A stretch of DNA of 64,000 bases, from positions 433,884-497,883 of the forward strand of contig NZ_JAAEDL010000001.1 of the NCBI RefSeq assembly GCF_018129005.1, read 5' to 3'. The position numbers and the translations under genes are program-made. A model generated the notes under the pieces. The model ran no database searches and had not been told where the DNA came from. It was given only the letters and a program-made list of their open reading frames with translations. The stretch comes from Neoroseomonas eburnea (GTDB lineage Bacteria; Pseudomonadota; Alphaproteobacteria; Acetobacterales; Acetobacteraceae). Of this stretch, positions 1 through 8,858 are shown in pieces; position 1 is the first letter of the stretch; each line of letters opens with the position of its first letter.

Positions 1-1029
1 GAAGACGGCGCGCAGGTCGCCGAGCAGCAGCCGCGCCCGCGCCTCATTGGGCGGTGCGTCGAGGCCGGCGAACTCGACCGAGCCGGCGACGCGCAGCCCT
101 TCCTCCATCGGCGTGATGAACACCTTGCGGTCGGCGGGCGCCACGATGCGGCCAAGCTTCACCCCGGCATCCGGCAGCATGACGTGGTAGCCGCGCTGCG
201 TTTCGAGCGGCACCTTGATGCCGAGCGGCGCCAGCAGCCGCGCTGACCAGGCGCCGGCGGCGAGCACCACGCGGTCCGCGGCGACCTCGCCTGCATCCGT
301 CACCACGCCGGTGACGCGGCGGCCTTCGATGCGCAGGGCGCGGACCTCGGCCTCGCGGATCTCGCCACCCATGCGGCGGATGCCGGCGGCGACGACCTGC
401 ACCATGCGCGCGGGGTTCACGCAGGACCCATGGTCGGGCAGGAACACCGCGCGGGTGTAGGCGGGCGAGACCTCGGGCTCCAGCGCCGCCAGCGCGGCGC
501 GGTCCAGCACCTCCATCCGCAGGCCGTGGCGGCGGCGCAGCTCCAGCGAGGCGGCGTCCTTCGCCATCTGCGCATCGTCCCGGTAGAGGTACATCTGACC
601 CTCCTGCCGGATCAGGTCGAGCGCGCCCTCGGCGGCGAGGATCTCCCGGTGTCGCTCCGGCGCGCCGAACAGCAGGGAGGCGAGCGCCGTCGCCGCCGCC
701 TCCACCCTGTCCCGCCGCGCCGAGGCGACGAAGCGCAGCAGCCAGGGCATGGCGCGCAGCCAGTAGCCCGCCGGGATATGCAGCGCGCCGGCCGGATCGG
801 TCAGCATCTGCGGCACCTGGCGCAGCACACCGGGCATGGCGAGCGGCGCGACGGAACCATGGCTGATCGCCCCGGCATTGCCGGCGGAGGCGGCGTGGGG
901 CCTGCGCGCGTCCAGCACCAAGGGCCGCAGACCGCGCCGCGCCAGGTGCCAGGCGACGCAGAGGCCGACGATGCCGCCGCCGACCACGACGATGCGCGAG
1001 CCGTTCGATGCGTTTTCCATGACGGCCAT
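1..1029 (-). CDS. FAD-dependent oxidoreductase, D-amino-acid dehydrogenase (DadA) type, 3' end missing
   Basis: This gene runs off the left edge, so only the first 343 residues are seen; the family is usually a little over 400 residues. The N-terminus carries the dinucleotide-binding motif VVVGGGIVG followed by a conserved helix, and a later segment LETQRGYHVML is typical of DadA/DAO-fold enzymes that oxidise D-amino acids or secondary amines with FAD. Two in-frame ATG codons are possible, at 1029 and 1020. It is divergent from the dioxygenase at 1128 across about 100 bp, so the two may share a control region. The substrate cannot be told from sequence. Confidence 0.85.
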   Translation of the reverse strand, partial: MAVMENASNGSRIVVVGGGIVGLCVAWHLARRGLRPLVLDARRPHAASAGNAGAISHGSVAPLAMPGVLRQVPQMLTDPAGALHIPAGYWLRAMPWLLRFVASARRDRVEAAATALASLLFGAPERHREILAAEGALDLIRQEGQMYLYRDDAQMAKDAASLELRRRHGLRMEVLDRAALAALEPEVSPAYTRAVFLPDHGSCVNPARMVQVVAAGIRRMGGEIREAEVRALRIEGRRVTGVVTDAGEVAADRVVLAAGAWSARLLAPLGIKVPLETQRGYHVMLPDAGVKLGRIVAPADRKVFITPMEEGLRVAGSVEFAGLDAPPNEARARLLLGDLRAVF

Positions 1030-1127
1030 GCTGGCGCAGCGGCGTGCGATGCGGAAGCCTCGGCGCGCGTTGACGGGCGCGGCCTGGCATCGCACCCTCG
1101 CTCCCAATCGAGTTGAGGAACGTCCCG

Positions 1128-2009
1128 ATGCGGATCACCCCGAACAATGCCGGGCTGGGCGCGCGCGTGGAGGGCATCGACCTCGCGCGGCCGCTGTCGC
1201 CGGAAGATTTCAAGACCGTGCTGCGCGCGCTCGGCCAGTACGGCGTGCTGTGCTTCCCGCAGCAGGACCTCGACGCGGCGGCGCTGTCCGCCTTCGGCAG
1301 CCGCTTCGGCGAGCTGGAGGTGAACGTCGCCAACCTGTTCCACGCCGAGGGGCATCCGGAAGTGATGCACCTGTCCAACATGAAGGACGAGACCGGCAAG
1401 CCGCTCGGCCTGTCGGATGCCGGCCAGGGCTGGCACACGGACATGTCCTATTCGAAGGAGATCGCGCTCGCCAACGTGCTGCACGCCAGGCGCGTGCCGC
1501 GGCGCGACGGCCGCGTGCTCGGCTGCACGCAGTTCCGCAACGTGCACGCCGCCTATGACGACCTGCCGGCGGAGGTGAAGGACCGCATCGCCGGTCGCAC
1601 CGCGATCCACGACTTCGCCAAGTTCTGGGACATGATGCGCATCCGCCCCGGCAGCATCCGCGGCCCGCTGACGCCGGAGCAGAGGGCGAAGAAGCCGCCG
1701 GTCTCGCAGCCGATCGTGCGCATCCACCCGATCACCGGGCGGCCGGTGCTCTACTGCAATTCCGGCTACGCCATGCATGTCGAAGGCATGGAGCGCGCGG
1801 AGAGCGACGCGCTGCTCGACTACCTGTTCCGCCACCAGGCGCAGGAGAAATACCTCTACACCCATGAATGGGCCGAGGGCGACGTGCTGATGTGGGACAA
1901 CATCGGCACCACGCACAACGCCGTCGCCGATTATGGCCCGGACGAGCACCGCTTCATCCTGCGCGTGCAGGTGATGGCGAACCTCGACTACGCGGCGCTC
2001 GCGGCATGA
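1128..2009 (+). CDS. TauD/TfdA-family Fe(II)/2-oxoglutarate-dependent dioxygenase
   Basis: The 293-residue protein has the iron facial triad of the family: His103 and Asp105 in GWHTDMSY and the distal His263 in GTTHNAV, followed by Arg275/Arg279 that would bind 2-oxoglutarate. Such enzymes hydroxylate small organic acids, sulfonates or aryloxyalkanoates. I chose ATG 1128 because GAGGAA lies seven bases upstream; a TTG at 1113 would overlap that ribosome-binding site. Its stop overlaps the start of the next gene (ATGA), so the two are translationally coupled and probably act in one degradation route. The substrate is unknown. Confidence 0.88.
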   Translation: MRITPNNAGLGARVEGIDLARPLSPEDFKTVLRALGQYGVLCFPQQDLDAAALSAFGSRFGELEVNVANLFHAEGHPEVMHLSNMKDETGKPLGLSDAGQGWHTDMSYSKEIALANVLHARRVPRRDGRVLGCTQFRNVHAAYDDLPAEVKDRIAGRTAIHDFAKFWDMMRIRPGSIRGPLTPEQRAKKPPVSQPIVRIHPITGRPVLYCNSGYAMHVEGMERAESDALLDYLFRHQAQEKYLYTHEWAEGDVLMWDNIGTTHNAVADYGPDEHRFILRVQVMANLDYAALAA

Positions 2010-2914
2010 GGCTCGTCACCTTCGAAGGCCCGGCCGGCGCGACGCTGGGCGGGATGATCGGCGGCGAGGTCGTGGCGCTGCGCCCGGCGCTGGCCGCGGC
2101 GATGCAGGCGGCGGGCGAGGCCGATACCTCCGCCGCCGCGATCCCGGACGACATGGTCGCGCTGATCGCCGACGAGGCGGCGATGGTCGCCGCCGGCCGT
2201 GCCCTCGCCTTCGCCGCGCGGGCGGAGAACGCGGCGCTGCGCCGCCCGGTCGGCGAGGTGCGGCTGCTGGCGCCGCTGAAGCCGGGCAAGATCCTCGGCG
2301 TCGGGCGCAACTACGGCGACCATGCGAAGGAGACCGGCGGGCCGAAGCTCGAACTGCCGCGCATCTTCATGAAGCCCACCTCCTCGGTGGTCGGGCCGGG
2401 GGCGGCCGTGCGCATCCCGCCCGATGTGAAGAAGCCGGACTGGGAGGTGGAGCTCGCCGTCGTCATCGGCCGCCGCGCCCGCAACGTCAGCGAGGGCGTC
2501 GCGCTGGACCATGTCGCCGGCTACACCGTGCTCGACGACATCAGCGCGCGCGAATTCCAGTTCGACGTGCCGCTGGCCATGACCTCCTTCGCCAAGGGCA
2601 TGGACGGGTTCTGCCCGATCGGCCCCTGTCTTGCGACGGCGGACGAGGTGGGCGAGCCCTGGGCGCTCGACCTGCGCTGCTGGCTGAACGACGAGGAAGT
2701 GCAGCACGGCAATACGCGGGACCTGATCTTCCCGGTCGCCACGCTGATCGCCTTCCTCTCCCGCTACATGACGCTGGAGCCGGGCGACGTCATCGCCACC
2801 GGCACGCCGGCCGGGGTCGGCCATTTCCGCGACCCGCCACGCTACCTGAAGCCAGGCGACCGGCTGCGCATGGAGGTGGAGCGGGTCGGCGTGCTCGAAC
2901 ACTCGATCGCATAA
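2006..2914 (+). CDS. fumarylacetoacetate hydrolase (FAH) family protein
   Basis: This is a 302-residue FAH-fold hydrolase or decarboxylase. It shows GVGRNYGDHAKE, the metal-binding DWEVELAVVIGR stretch, GYTVLDDISARE, KGMDGFCPIGP and the C-terminal GDVIATGTPAGVG, all in the family order. Members hydrolyse C-C bonds in acylpyruvates or decarboxylate oxaloacetate and related keto acids. The N-terminal 100 residues are the usual variable domain. The start overlaps the stop of the dioxygenase gene by four bases, implying coupled expression, and a Bug solute-binding gene follows 36 bp downstream. The exact substrate is not predictable. Confidence 0.88.
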   Translation: MRLVTFEGPAGATLGGMIGGEVVALRPALAAAMQAAGEADTSAAAIPDDMVALIADEAAMVAAGRALAFAARAENAALRRPVGEVRLLAPLKPGKILGVGRNYGDHAKETGGPKLELPRIFMKPTSSVVGPGAAVRIPPDVKKPDWEVELAVVIGRRARNVSEGVALDHVAGYTVLDDISAREFQFDVPLAMTSFAKGMDGFCPIGPCLATADEVGEPWALDLRCWLNDEEVQHGNTRDLIFPVATLIAFLSRYMTLEPGDVIATGTPAGVGHFRDPPRYLKPGDRLRMEVERVGVLEHSIA

Positions 2915-2950
2915 GAAACATCGCATAAGAGACCAAGGGGGGAGACGAAC

Positions 2951-3937
2951 ATGATCCGCAGGACGCTTCTCGGCGCCGCCATGGCGCTGGCCGCGCTGCC
3001 GGCGCTGGCCCAGCCGCGCGCGCCGGGCACCGACTATCCCAACCGGCCGGTGCGGGTGATCGTCGCCTTCGCCGCCGGCGGCAATGCCGACATGAATGCG
3101 CGCATCATCTCCCAGGCGCTGTCGACGCGCCTCGGCCAGCAGTTCGTGGTGGAGAACCGCCCCTCGGGCGGCGGCACCGTGGCCTTCGAGACGGTCGCGC
3201 AGACCCAACCGGACGGCTACACGCTGCTGGTCGGCGCGCTGGGGTCGCACACGCTCAATGTCGGCCTCTATGGCGACCGGCTGCGGGTGCATCCGCTGAC
3301 CGGCGTGGACCACATCACCATCTCGAGCCATTCGCCGATCGTGCTGGTGACGCATCCGTCGATGAACGTGCGCACGCTGGCGGAATTCCGTGCCGCGGTG
3401 GCCGCGGGCAACGGCCAGGTCGCCTACGGCTCCTCGGGCAACGGATCGACGGGGCACATCGCCTCGGCGCTGCTGCTGCACCTCGCCGGCATCCCGGCGA
3501 CGCACGTGCCCTATCGCGGATCGGCCGCCGCCTTCCAGGACCTGCTCGCGGGGCGCACCATGTTCCAGTCCGACACCATCTCCTTCGTCGCAGAGCATGT
3601 CCGCGAGGGCCGCGTGCGCGGGATCGTCATCGGCACGCCGCAACGCAATCCGATGACGCCGGACGTCCCGACCGCCGCGGAGGCCGGGCTTCCGGGCTGG
3701 CAGGCGACAACCTGGACGCCGTGGTCGGCGACGCTCGGCACACCCCTGCCGATCCGGCAGTTCCTCTATGAGCACATCGCCGAGACCCTGAAGACGCCGG
3801 AGGTGCGGGAACGCATCATCGCGCTGGGCAACACCATCCCCGAGAACATGACGCCCGAAGCGACCCGCGCCTTCATCGCGGCGGAGATCGACCGCTGGGT
3901 GCCGATCGTGCGCGCTTCCGGCGCCCGCGTCGATTGA
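2951..3937 (+). CDS. Bug-family (TctC-like) periplasmic solute-binding protein
   Basis: The 328-residue protein opens with a signal peptide (RRTLLGAAMALAALPALAQ) and then the Bug-family signature YPNRPVRVIVAFAAGG, VVENRPSGGGT and PDGYTLLVG. Bug proteins bind carboxylates such as citrate, or amides and aromatic acids, in the periplasm and normally feed a TctAB membrane pair; no tctA or tctB is in this window. Its place directly after the FAH gene suggests that it captures the substrate of the dioxygenase/FAH pathway (inference). A GGGGAG ribosome-binding site precedes ATG 2951. Confidence 0.92.
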   Translation: MIRRTLLGAAMALAALPALAQPRAPGTDYPNRPVRVIVAFAAGGNADMNARIISQALSTRLGQQFVVENRPSGGGTVAFETVAQTQPDGYTLLVGALGSHTLNVGLYGDRLRVHPLTGVDHITISSHSPIVLVTHPSMNVRTLAEFRAAVAAGNGQVAYGSSGNGSTGHIASALLLHLAGIPATHVPYRGSAAAFQDLLAGRTMFQSDTISFVAEHVREGRVRGIVIGTPQRNPMTPDVPTAAEAGLPGWQATTWTPWSATLGTPLPIRQFLYEHIAETLKTPEVRERIIALGNTIPENMTPEATRAFIAAEIDRWVPIVRASGARVD

Positions 3938-3998
3938 AGGCTTGATCCGGGCCGCCGTCGCGCGCGAGGCTCCGTTCCGAAAGCCGACGGAGGAAGCG

Positions 3999-4445
3999 AT
4001 GGCGTCCCGGGACCTGACCGAGGCGACCCGCGCGCGGGTGCATGCCCTCTACGCGGACTATGTGCGCGGGGACATGGCGGCCGTGATGGGCTGCATGGCC
4101 GAAGGCATCGCCTGGCATTCCCTCGGCAACCACGACGCCCCGTGGTCGGGGCGCTGGCTCGGCAAGCAGGGCGTCGCCGACTACTTCGCCGCCGTGGGCC
4201 GGGTCTGCGCGGTCACCGGCTGGGAGATCGAGCGCGTCATCGCCGATGGCGAATGGGCCACCGTGCTCGGCACGCTTCGGGTGCGCTTCCATGCCGACGG
4301 CAGCGAGACCACCTATGCCAAGGTCGATATCCTGCACCTGGCCGACGGCATGCTCGTGGAATTCCGCGAGTTCTACGACACCGCCACCATGCTGCGCGAC
4401 CTCGGCCGGGTGAACACGGCGAGCTCCGACCGGGCTACGCCCTGA
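3999..4445 (+). CDS. NTF2-like (SnoaL/ketosteroid-isomerase-fold) protein
   Basis: A 148-residue small alpha+beta protein with the cone-shaped NTF2 fold pattern: an N-terminal helix (TRARVHALYADYVRGDMAAVMGCMA), a central GRWLGKQGVADYFAAV, and C-terminal strands ending in VEFREFYDTA. Such proteins serve as isomerases, hydrolases or ligand carriers. I chose ATG 3999 because GGAGGAAG sits four bases upstream; an upstream ATT-like start would give a basic tail with no support. Its 3' end overlaps the convergent gene at 4435-4812 by 11 bp. No catalytic residue can be assigned. Confidence 0.75.
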   Translation: MASRDLTEATRARVHALYADYVRGDMAAVMGCMAEGIAWHSLGNHDAPWSGRWLGKQGVADYFAAVGRVCAVTGWEIERVIADGEWATVLGTLRVRFHADGSETTYAKVDILHLADGMLVEFREFYDTATMLRDLGRVNTASSDRATP

Positions 4446-4812
4446 CGTCGGCGCGATAGACCTTGCTGACGATCTTCCAGCCCTCGCCCGTCTTCAGGAA
4501 GACCAGGTAGTCGGTGAAGTAGCGCGGCGGGATCTGGCAGGCGACCTTCGCCAGCGCCGTCTCCGGCCCCGACTGGTCGAGCATCAGGATCCGGTCGTCG
4601 CGCGCCAGGCCCTTCGCCTTCGCGCTGCCGCGGCCGCGCACCATCTCGAACCACTGCTCGCGCGGCAGGTCCTGCACCACCCCGTCCTTGTCCCAGTAGA
4701 GATGCGAGCAGGGGTGGAAGGCGCTGGCCAGCTTCCCGGTATCCCCTTCGTAGAGGCCGTCGAAATAGGTCTGCAGCACGGCCTCGATGGCGGCGATGTC
4801 GCTGGCGGGCAT
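4435..4812 (-). CDS. NTF2-like protein, lumazine-binding-family type
   Basis: A 125-residue protein beginning with a helix (IAAIEAVLQTYFDGLYEGD), then FHPCSHLYWDKDGVVQDLPREQW, and ending in beta strands TDYLVFLKTGEGWKIVSKVY. This is the layout of the putative lumazine-binding branch of the NTF2 superfamily; no enzymatic role is established for it. A GGAGGAACC ribosome-binding site supports the ATG at 4812. It is convergent with, and overlaps by 11 bp, another NTF2-like gene, and divergent from the Bug gene at 4912. Function unknown. Confidence 0.75.
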   Translation of the reverse strand: MPASDIAAIEAVLQTYFDGLYEGDTGKLASAFHPCSHLYWDKDGVVQDLPREQWFEMVRGRGSAKAKGLARDDRILMLDQSGPETALAKVACQIPPRYFTDYLVFLKTGEGWKIVSKVYRADVRA

Positions 4813-4911
4813 GTCGGTTCCTCCTTCGCGCGATCGCCGATCCTGGCCCGGAACGCGGGACGTTTACAGGGGGCGCGCGGCGAGGGAATGTCCGCCCCGG
4901 GAGAAAACGCC

Positions 4912-5880
4912 ATGACCCTGCATCGCCGTCCATTCCTGCTCGGGGCCGCCGCCCTCGCCGCGCCCGCGCCGCTCGCCGCCCAGGGTGGCTGGCCCAGCCG
5001 ACCGGTGCGGGTGATCGTGCCCTATGCCGCGAGCGGGGGGACCGACATCCTCGCGCGCGCGGTCGGCGAGGCGCTGCGCCCTTCCCTGCCCCAGCCGATC
5101 GTCGTCGAGAACCGCGCCGGCGCGGCCGGCGTCGTGGGCTCGGAGGTCGTCGCTCGGGCAGAACCGGACGGGCACACGCTGCTCATGGTCGTCAGCACGC
5201 ATGTGATGAACCGCTACCACCTGCCGTCCATGCCCTTCGACCCGATCCGAGACTTCTCGCCGATCGCGATGCTGACGCGGAACACGATGGTCCTCGTCGC
5301 CGGCGCCAGCCAGCCCTTCGACAGCCTGCGCGCCATGATCGAGCACGCGAAGCGCAACCCGGGCCGCGTCGGGACCGGCAGCACCGAGGCGCTCTCCTCC
5401 TTCATCGGGCAGGAGCTCGCGCGCCGCGCGGGCGTGGACATGCCGGATGTCGCCTATCGTTCGGGCGGGCAGTTGATGAACGACATCGTCGCCGGCCACC
5501 TGCCGACCGGCTGGACCAGCACGGTCAGCGCGGCGCCGCACATGCAGACCGGGCGCGTGCGGATCCTCGCGGTCTCCACCGGGTCGCGCTCCGCCTTCTT
5601 CCCGGAGGTGCCGACGGCAGCGGAACAGGGTGTGGCGGAATTCGACCTGTCCGGCTGGGTCGCGCTGCTCGGCCCGCCCCGGATGGATGCGGCGCTCGTC
5701 GCGCAGATCGACGGCGCGGTGCAACGCGTCTTCGGGGATGCCGCCTTCCAGGACAGGCTCCGTGCCCTCGGCGTCGAGCGCGACTTCCGCCCCGCCCCCG
5801 CGCTGCTCGAGGCGATGCAGCGCGACGACCGCATCTGGGCCGCCGCCGCGCAGGCTGGCCATATCCGTCCGCAGCAGTAG
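4912..5880 (+). CDS. Bug-family (TctC-like) periplasmic solute-binding protein
   Basis: A 322-residue Bug protein with an N-terminal signal peptide that includes an Arg-Arg pair (HRRPFLLGAAALAAPAPLAAQ). It continues with WPSRPVRVIVPYAASGGTD, VVENRAGAAG and PDGHTLLMVV, the diagnostic ligand-lid region. ATG 4912 is preferred over ATG 4888 because GGGAG lies about nine bases upstream and the signal peptide then starts correctly. It lies 10 bp before a PrpB-like lyase gene and is probably cotranscribed with it, which suggests a dicarboxylate or tricarboxylate ligand (inference). No TctAB partner is present locally. Confidence 0.92.
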   Translation: MTLHRRPFLLGAAALAAPAPLAAQGGWPSRPVRVIVPYAASGGTDILARAVGEALRPSLPQPIVVENRAGAAGVVGSEVVARAEPDGHTLLMVVSTHVMNRYHLPSMPFDPIRDFSPIAMLTRNTMVLVAGASQPFDSLRAMIEHAKRNPGRVGTGSTEALSSFIGQELARRAGVDMPDVAYRSGGQLMNDIVAGHLPTGWTSTVSAAPHMQTGRVRILAVSTGSRSAFFPEVPTAAEQGVAEFDLSGWVALLGPPRMDAALVAQIDGAVQRVFGDAAFQDRLRALGVERDFRPAPALLEAMQRDDRIWAAAAQAGHIRPQQ

Positions 5881-5890
5881 GATCACCGCC

Positions 5891-6760
5891 ATGGCCAATC
5901 CCGCCCTCCGCCAGGCCTTCGCGCAGAAGCGGTTCATCGTCGCGCCCGGCGTGTTCGACATGATCTCGGCCAAGATCGCCGACGGCATGGGGTTCGACTG
6001 CATCTACGGCACCGGCTTCGGCACGGTGGCCTCGGCGCTCGGCGTGGCGGATGCCGGCATCGCCACCTATTCCGACATGGTCGCGCGCATGGGGCAGATG
6101 GCGCGCGGCTGCCGCACGCCGCTGATCGCCGATGCCGATACCGGCTATGGCGGGCTGCTCAACGTGCGCCACACCGTCATGGGCTACGAGGCCGCGGGCA
6201 TCTCCGGCATCCAGCTCGAGGACCAGGAGATGCCGAAGAAGTGCGGCCACACGCCCGGCCGCCGCGTCATCCCCGCCGAGGAGATGGTGCTGAAGATCAA
6301 GGTCGCCGCCGAGGCGCGGACCAGCCCCGACTTCCTCATCGTCGCGCGCACCGATGCGCGCACCACGCTCGGCCTCGAGGAAGCGATCCGCCGCGGCCTG
6401 ATGTTCGGCGAGGCCGGCGCCGACATCGTCTTCATCGAAAGCCCCGAAAGCGAGGATGAGATGCGCGCCATCGGCAAGGCGATCCCGAAGCCGCTGCTCG
6501 CCAACATGGTGGAGGGCGGGCGCACGCCGATCCTGCCGGCGGCGAAGCTGCAGGAGATCGGCTACGCCATGGCGATCTACCCGGCGATCGGCTTCCTCGC
6601 CGCCGCCGCGGCGCTGGAGAAGGCCTATGCGCACCTCAAGGCGACCGGCGACAGCCTGGCGATCGGCGAATCCTACGGCTTCAGGCGCATGACGGAGCTG
6701 ATGGGCTTCCCCGAGGTCTGGGACTTCGAAAGCCGCTGGGCGAGGAGCGCCGCGGAATGA
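5891..6760 (+). CDS. isocitrate lyase/PEP mutase family enzyme, PrpB (2-methylisocitrate lyase)-like
   Basis: The 289-residue TIM-barrel enzyme has the Mg2+-binding aspartates in ADADTGYGG (Asp81, Asp83) and the catalytic loop KKCGH with Cys118, which matches 2-methylisocitrate lyase, carboxyvinyl-phosphonate mutase-like and related C-C lyases. The likely reaction is retro-aldol cleavage of a 2-hydroxy-tricarboxylate or malate-type acid into a keto acid and succinate or another acid. It sits in a tight operon: Bug gene 10 bp upstream and a HAD gene overlapping by four bases downstream. There are no prpC or prpD neighbours, so a true methylcitrate-cycle role is not implied. Confidence 0.87.
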   Translation: MANPALRQAFAQKRFIVAPGVFDMISAKIADGMGFDCIYGTGFGTVASALGVADAGIATYSDMVARMGQMARGCRTPLIADADTGYGGLLNVRHTVMGYEAAGISGIQLEDQEMPKKCGHTPGRRVIPAEEMVLKIKVAAEARTSPDFLIVARTDARTTLGLEEAIRRGLMFGEAGADIVFIESPESEDEMRAIGKAIPKPLLANMVEGGRTPILPAAKLQEIGYAMAIYPAIGFLAAAAALEKAYAHLKATGDSLAIGESYGFRRMTELMGFPEVWDFESRWARSAAE

Positions 6761-7482
6761 GCGCGCTCCCTGGCGTGAAGGCGCTGGTCTTCGACGTCTT
6801 CGGCACCGTCGTCGACTGGCGCAACGGCGTGGCGCGGGATGCGAGGACCTTCCTCCTCCGCCATGGCCGCGCCGACATCGATCCGCACGCCTTCGCCGAT
6901 GCCTGGCGCAAGCGCTACCAGCCGGCGATGGAGGAAGTGCGCTCCGGCCGCCGCCCCTTCACGCGGCTCGACGTGCTGCACCGGGAGAACCTAAACCACG
7001 TCCTGCGCGACCACGGCATCGACCCGGACGGCAGCGCGCCGGAGGAGCTGGAATGGCTCAACCGCGCCTGGCACCGGCTGGATCCCTGGCCCGACACCAT
7101 CCCCGGGCTGATCCGGCTGCGGGCGAGGCATTTCCTCGCGCCGCTGTCGAACGGCAACATCCTGCTGCTGGCGAACATGGCCAAGCGCGCGGGCCTTCCG
7201 TGGGACGCCGTGCTCGGGGCGGAGGCGGCGCAGGCCTACAAGCCGCAGCCCGAGGCCTATCTGCGCACGGCGGAGATCCTCGCCCTCGCACCCGGCGAGG
7301 TCGCGCTGGTCGCGGCCCACAACGGCGACCTGGCGGCGGCGCGCAAGGCGGGGCTGAAGACCGCCTTCGTGCTCCGGCCGACCGAGCACGGACCGGCCCA
7401 GACCACCGACCTGCGCGCCGAGCAGGATTGGGAGACCGTCGCCTCCTCCTTCGAGGATCTGGCCGAACGCCTTGGCTGCTGA
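6757..7482 (+). CDS. haloacid dehalogenase type II (HAD superfamily)
   Basis: A 241-residue HAD hydrolase. Motif I is VFDVFGTVVDW with nucleophile Asp13, motif II LSNGN, and motif III/IV around AYKPQPEAYLRTAEIL and VALVAAHNGDLAAARKAG, which fits the L-2-haloacid dehalogenase subclass (ester intermediate on Asp13). Many such genes act on non-halogenated phospho- or carboxy-substrates, so dehalogenation is not certain. The start codon overlaps the lyase stop (ATGA), and the methyltransferase gene begins 3 bp after its stop, so all three look cotranscribed. Confidence 0.85.
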   Translation: MSALPGVKALVFDVFGTVVDWRNGVARDARTFLLRHGRADIDPHAFADAWRKRYQPAMEEVRSGRRPFTRLDVLHRENLNHVLRDHGIDPDGSAPEELEWLNRAWHRLDPWPDTIPGLIRLRARHFLAPLSNGNILLLANMAKRAGLPWDAVLGAEAAQAYKPQPEAYLRTAEILALAPGEVALVAAHNGDLAAARKAGLKTAFVLRPTEHGPAQTTDLRAEQDWETVASSFEDLAERLGC

Positions 7483-7485
7483 CAC

Positions 7486-8664
7486 GTGACCTTCCCGCAC
7501 CAGGACCCCTTCTGGAGCGATGCGGCCCGGGCGGTGCGCGGCCGCGCCGTGCCGGGCGCCCGCATCCTCGCGCCGGATCTCTTCTGGTGGGTCTTCCCGC
7601 GCATCCACCGCTACGCGCGCACGGCCATCGTTCCGGATGAGCGCCACGACTGGGCCATCCTGCACAAGGGCATGCTGGATGCGCTGACGCGCGACGCGCT
7701 GCGCGACATCACGGCGCGCCTGCATCCCGTGCTGGCCAACCCGGTCTTCGTCGTCTTCGGCCCCACGGCCGGGGAGGCCGAGACGATCCGCGCCAGCGAG
7801 CATTTCCACGCCTTCGAAAGCGCCCTGCCCGCGCGCATGGAGCGCCCCGATCCGCCCGCCGAGGCCGAGACCGACCCCATCCTGCCCGAGCCCGGCATCA
7901 TCGCCCAGTTCCCGGCCATGACCGATGCCGAGTTGCGCCATGCGATGAACCAGTTCTGGCGCAATGGCGGCTATGTCTACGAGACGCTGCGCGACCGCAG
8001 CTACTATGAGGAGATCGATCGCCTCATCGCCGACTACCTCGGCCCCTGCGCGGGGGAGGAGGTGCTGGACCTCTGCTGCGGAACGGGGCGCCTGGCGCGG
8101 CTCCTCGCCGGCGCGCGCTCGGTTCTCGGCGTCGATATCGCGACCGTGGCGCTGACGATGGGCCGCGCGCGGCACGCCGATCAGCCGCGCTTCCGCTTCG
8201 CCGCCATGGATGCGGCCGCGCTCGCCCTGCCGGATGCCGCCTTCGACCGCGTGCTCTTCATCGACGCGATCGAGCATGTCCGCGATCCGGCGCGCGCCCT
8301 GGCCGAAACGGCGCGGGTGCTGCGCCCGGGCGGCACCGCCATGATCACCGTCGCCAACCGCGATGGGCTGAACCAGCGCATCTCGCGCAGGCTCGGCTCG
8401 GGCGAGTTCGTCACCAACTACCAGCACCTGCAGGAATTCACCTGGGCCGAGACGCAATCCATGCTCGCGGCCGTAGGCCTGCGCGCCGTGCGCGCCGACG
8501 GCATCTTCCTCTACCCCTATTGGGGCGTGCCGGGCGTGGACGAGGCGGTGCGCCACCTCACCGACGAGGATCCGGAGATCGTCGCCGCCACGCTCGAACT
8601 CGGCCGCCGCGCCGGGCCGGAATTCGCCTACGCCTTCGCGGTGCTGGCGCGGAAGGACGCGTAG
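7486..8664 (+). CDS. class I SAM-dependent methyltransferase with long N-terminal extension
   Basis: The 392-residue protein has a C-terminal Rossmann methyltransferase domain: motif I VLDLCCGTGRL at residues 193-203, an acidic VLGVDIA strand end, DRVLFIDAIEHVRDP and ARVLRPGGTAMITVANRDG (ubiquinone/menaquinone-type layout). Residues 1-185 form an extra domain without a family I recognise, including DLFWWVFPRIHRYARTAIVP and a negatively charged, proline-rich linker near 120-138. The start is GTG at 7486, three bases after the HAD stop. Substrate and the role of the extension are unknown. Confidence 0.8.
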   Translation: MTFPHQDPFWSDAARAVRGRAVPGARILAPDLFWWVFPRIHRYARTAIVPDERHDWAILHKGMLDALTRDALRDITARLHPVLANPVFVVFGPTAGEAETIRASEHFHAFESALPARMERPDPPAEAETDPILPEPGIIAQFPAMTDAELRHAMNQFWRNGGYVYETLRDRSYYEEIDRLIADYLGPCAGEEVLDLCCGTGRLARLLAGARSVLGVDIATVALTMGRARHADQPRFRFAAMDAAALALPDAAFDRVLFIDAIEHVRDPARALAETARVLRPGGTAMITVANRDGLNQRISRRLGSGEFVTNYQHLQEFTWAETQSMLAAVGLRAVRADGIFLYPYWGVPGVDEAVRHLTDEDPEIVAATLELGRRAGPEFAYAFAVLARKDA

Positions 8665-8858
8665 CGACCTGCCCGCGAAGCTCGCTGGATCTCCGGCGAA
8701 CGAAGCGGCCGGGCCGGCCGCCGAAAGCAGGGAATGGCGGCCCGAGGACGAAGCCCGCAGGACTTCGCAAGCGGGACACGGGGTCGGATCGCCGATCGGT
8801 CGTGCGCCCGACGATGCGCGCGCGACGACGCCCGCTGCGGATACGGGCCACCGGCCGG

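Noticed and set aside
44..1949. Long open frames on the minus strand across the left end (466 and 382 codons).
   Set aside because: They are Arg/Ala-rich shadows of the DadA-like and dioxygenase genes; the frame with FAD motifs and the dioxygenase frame explain the sequence.
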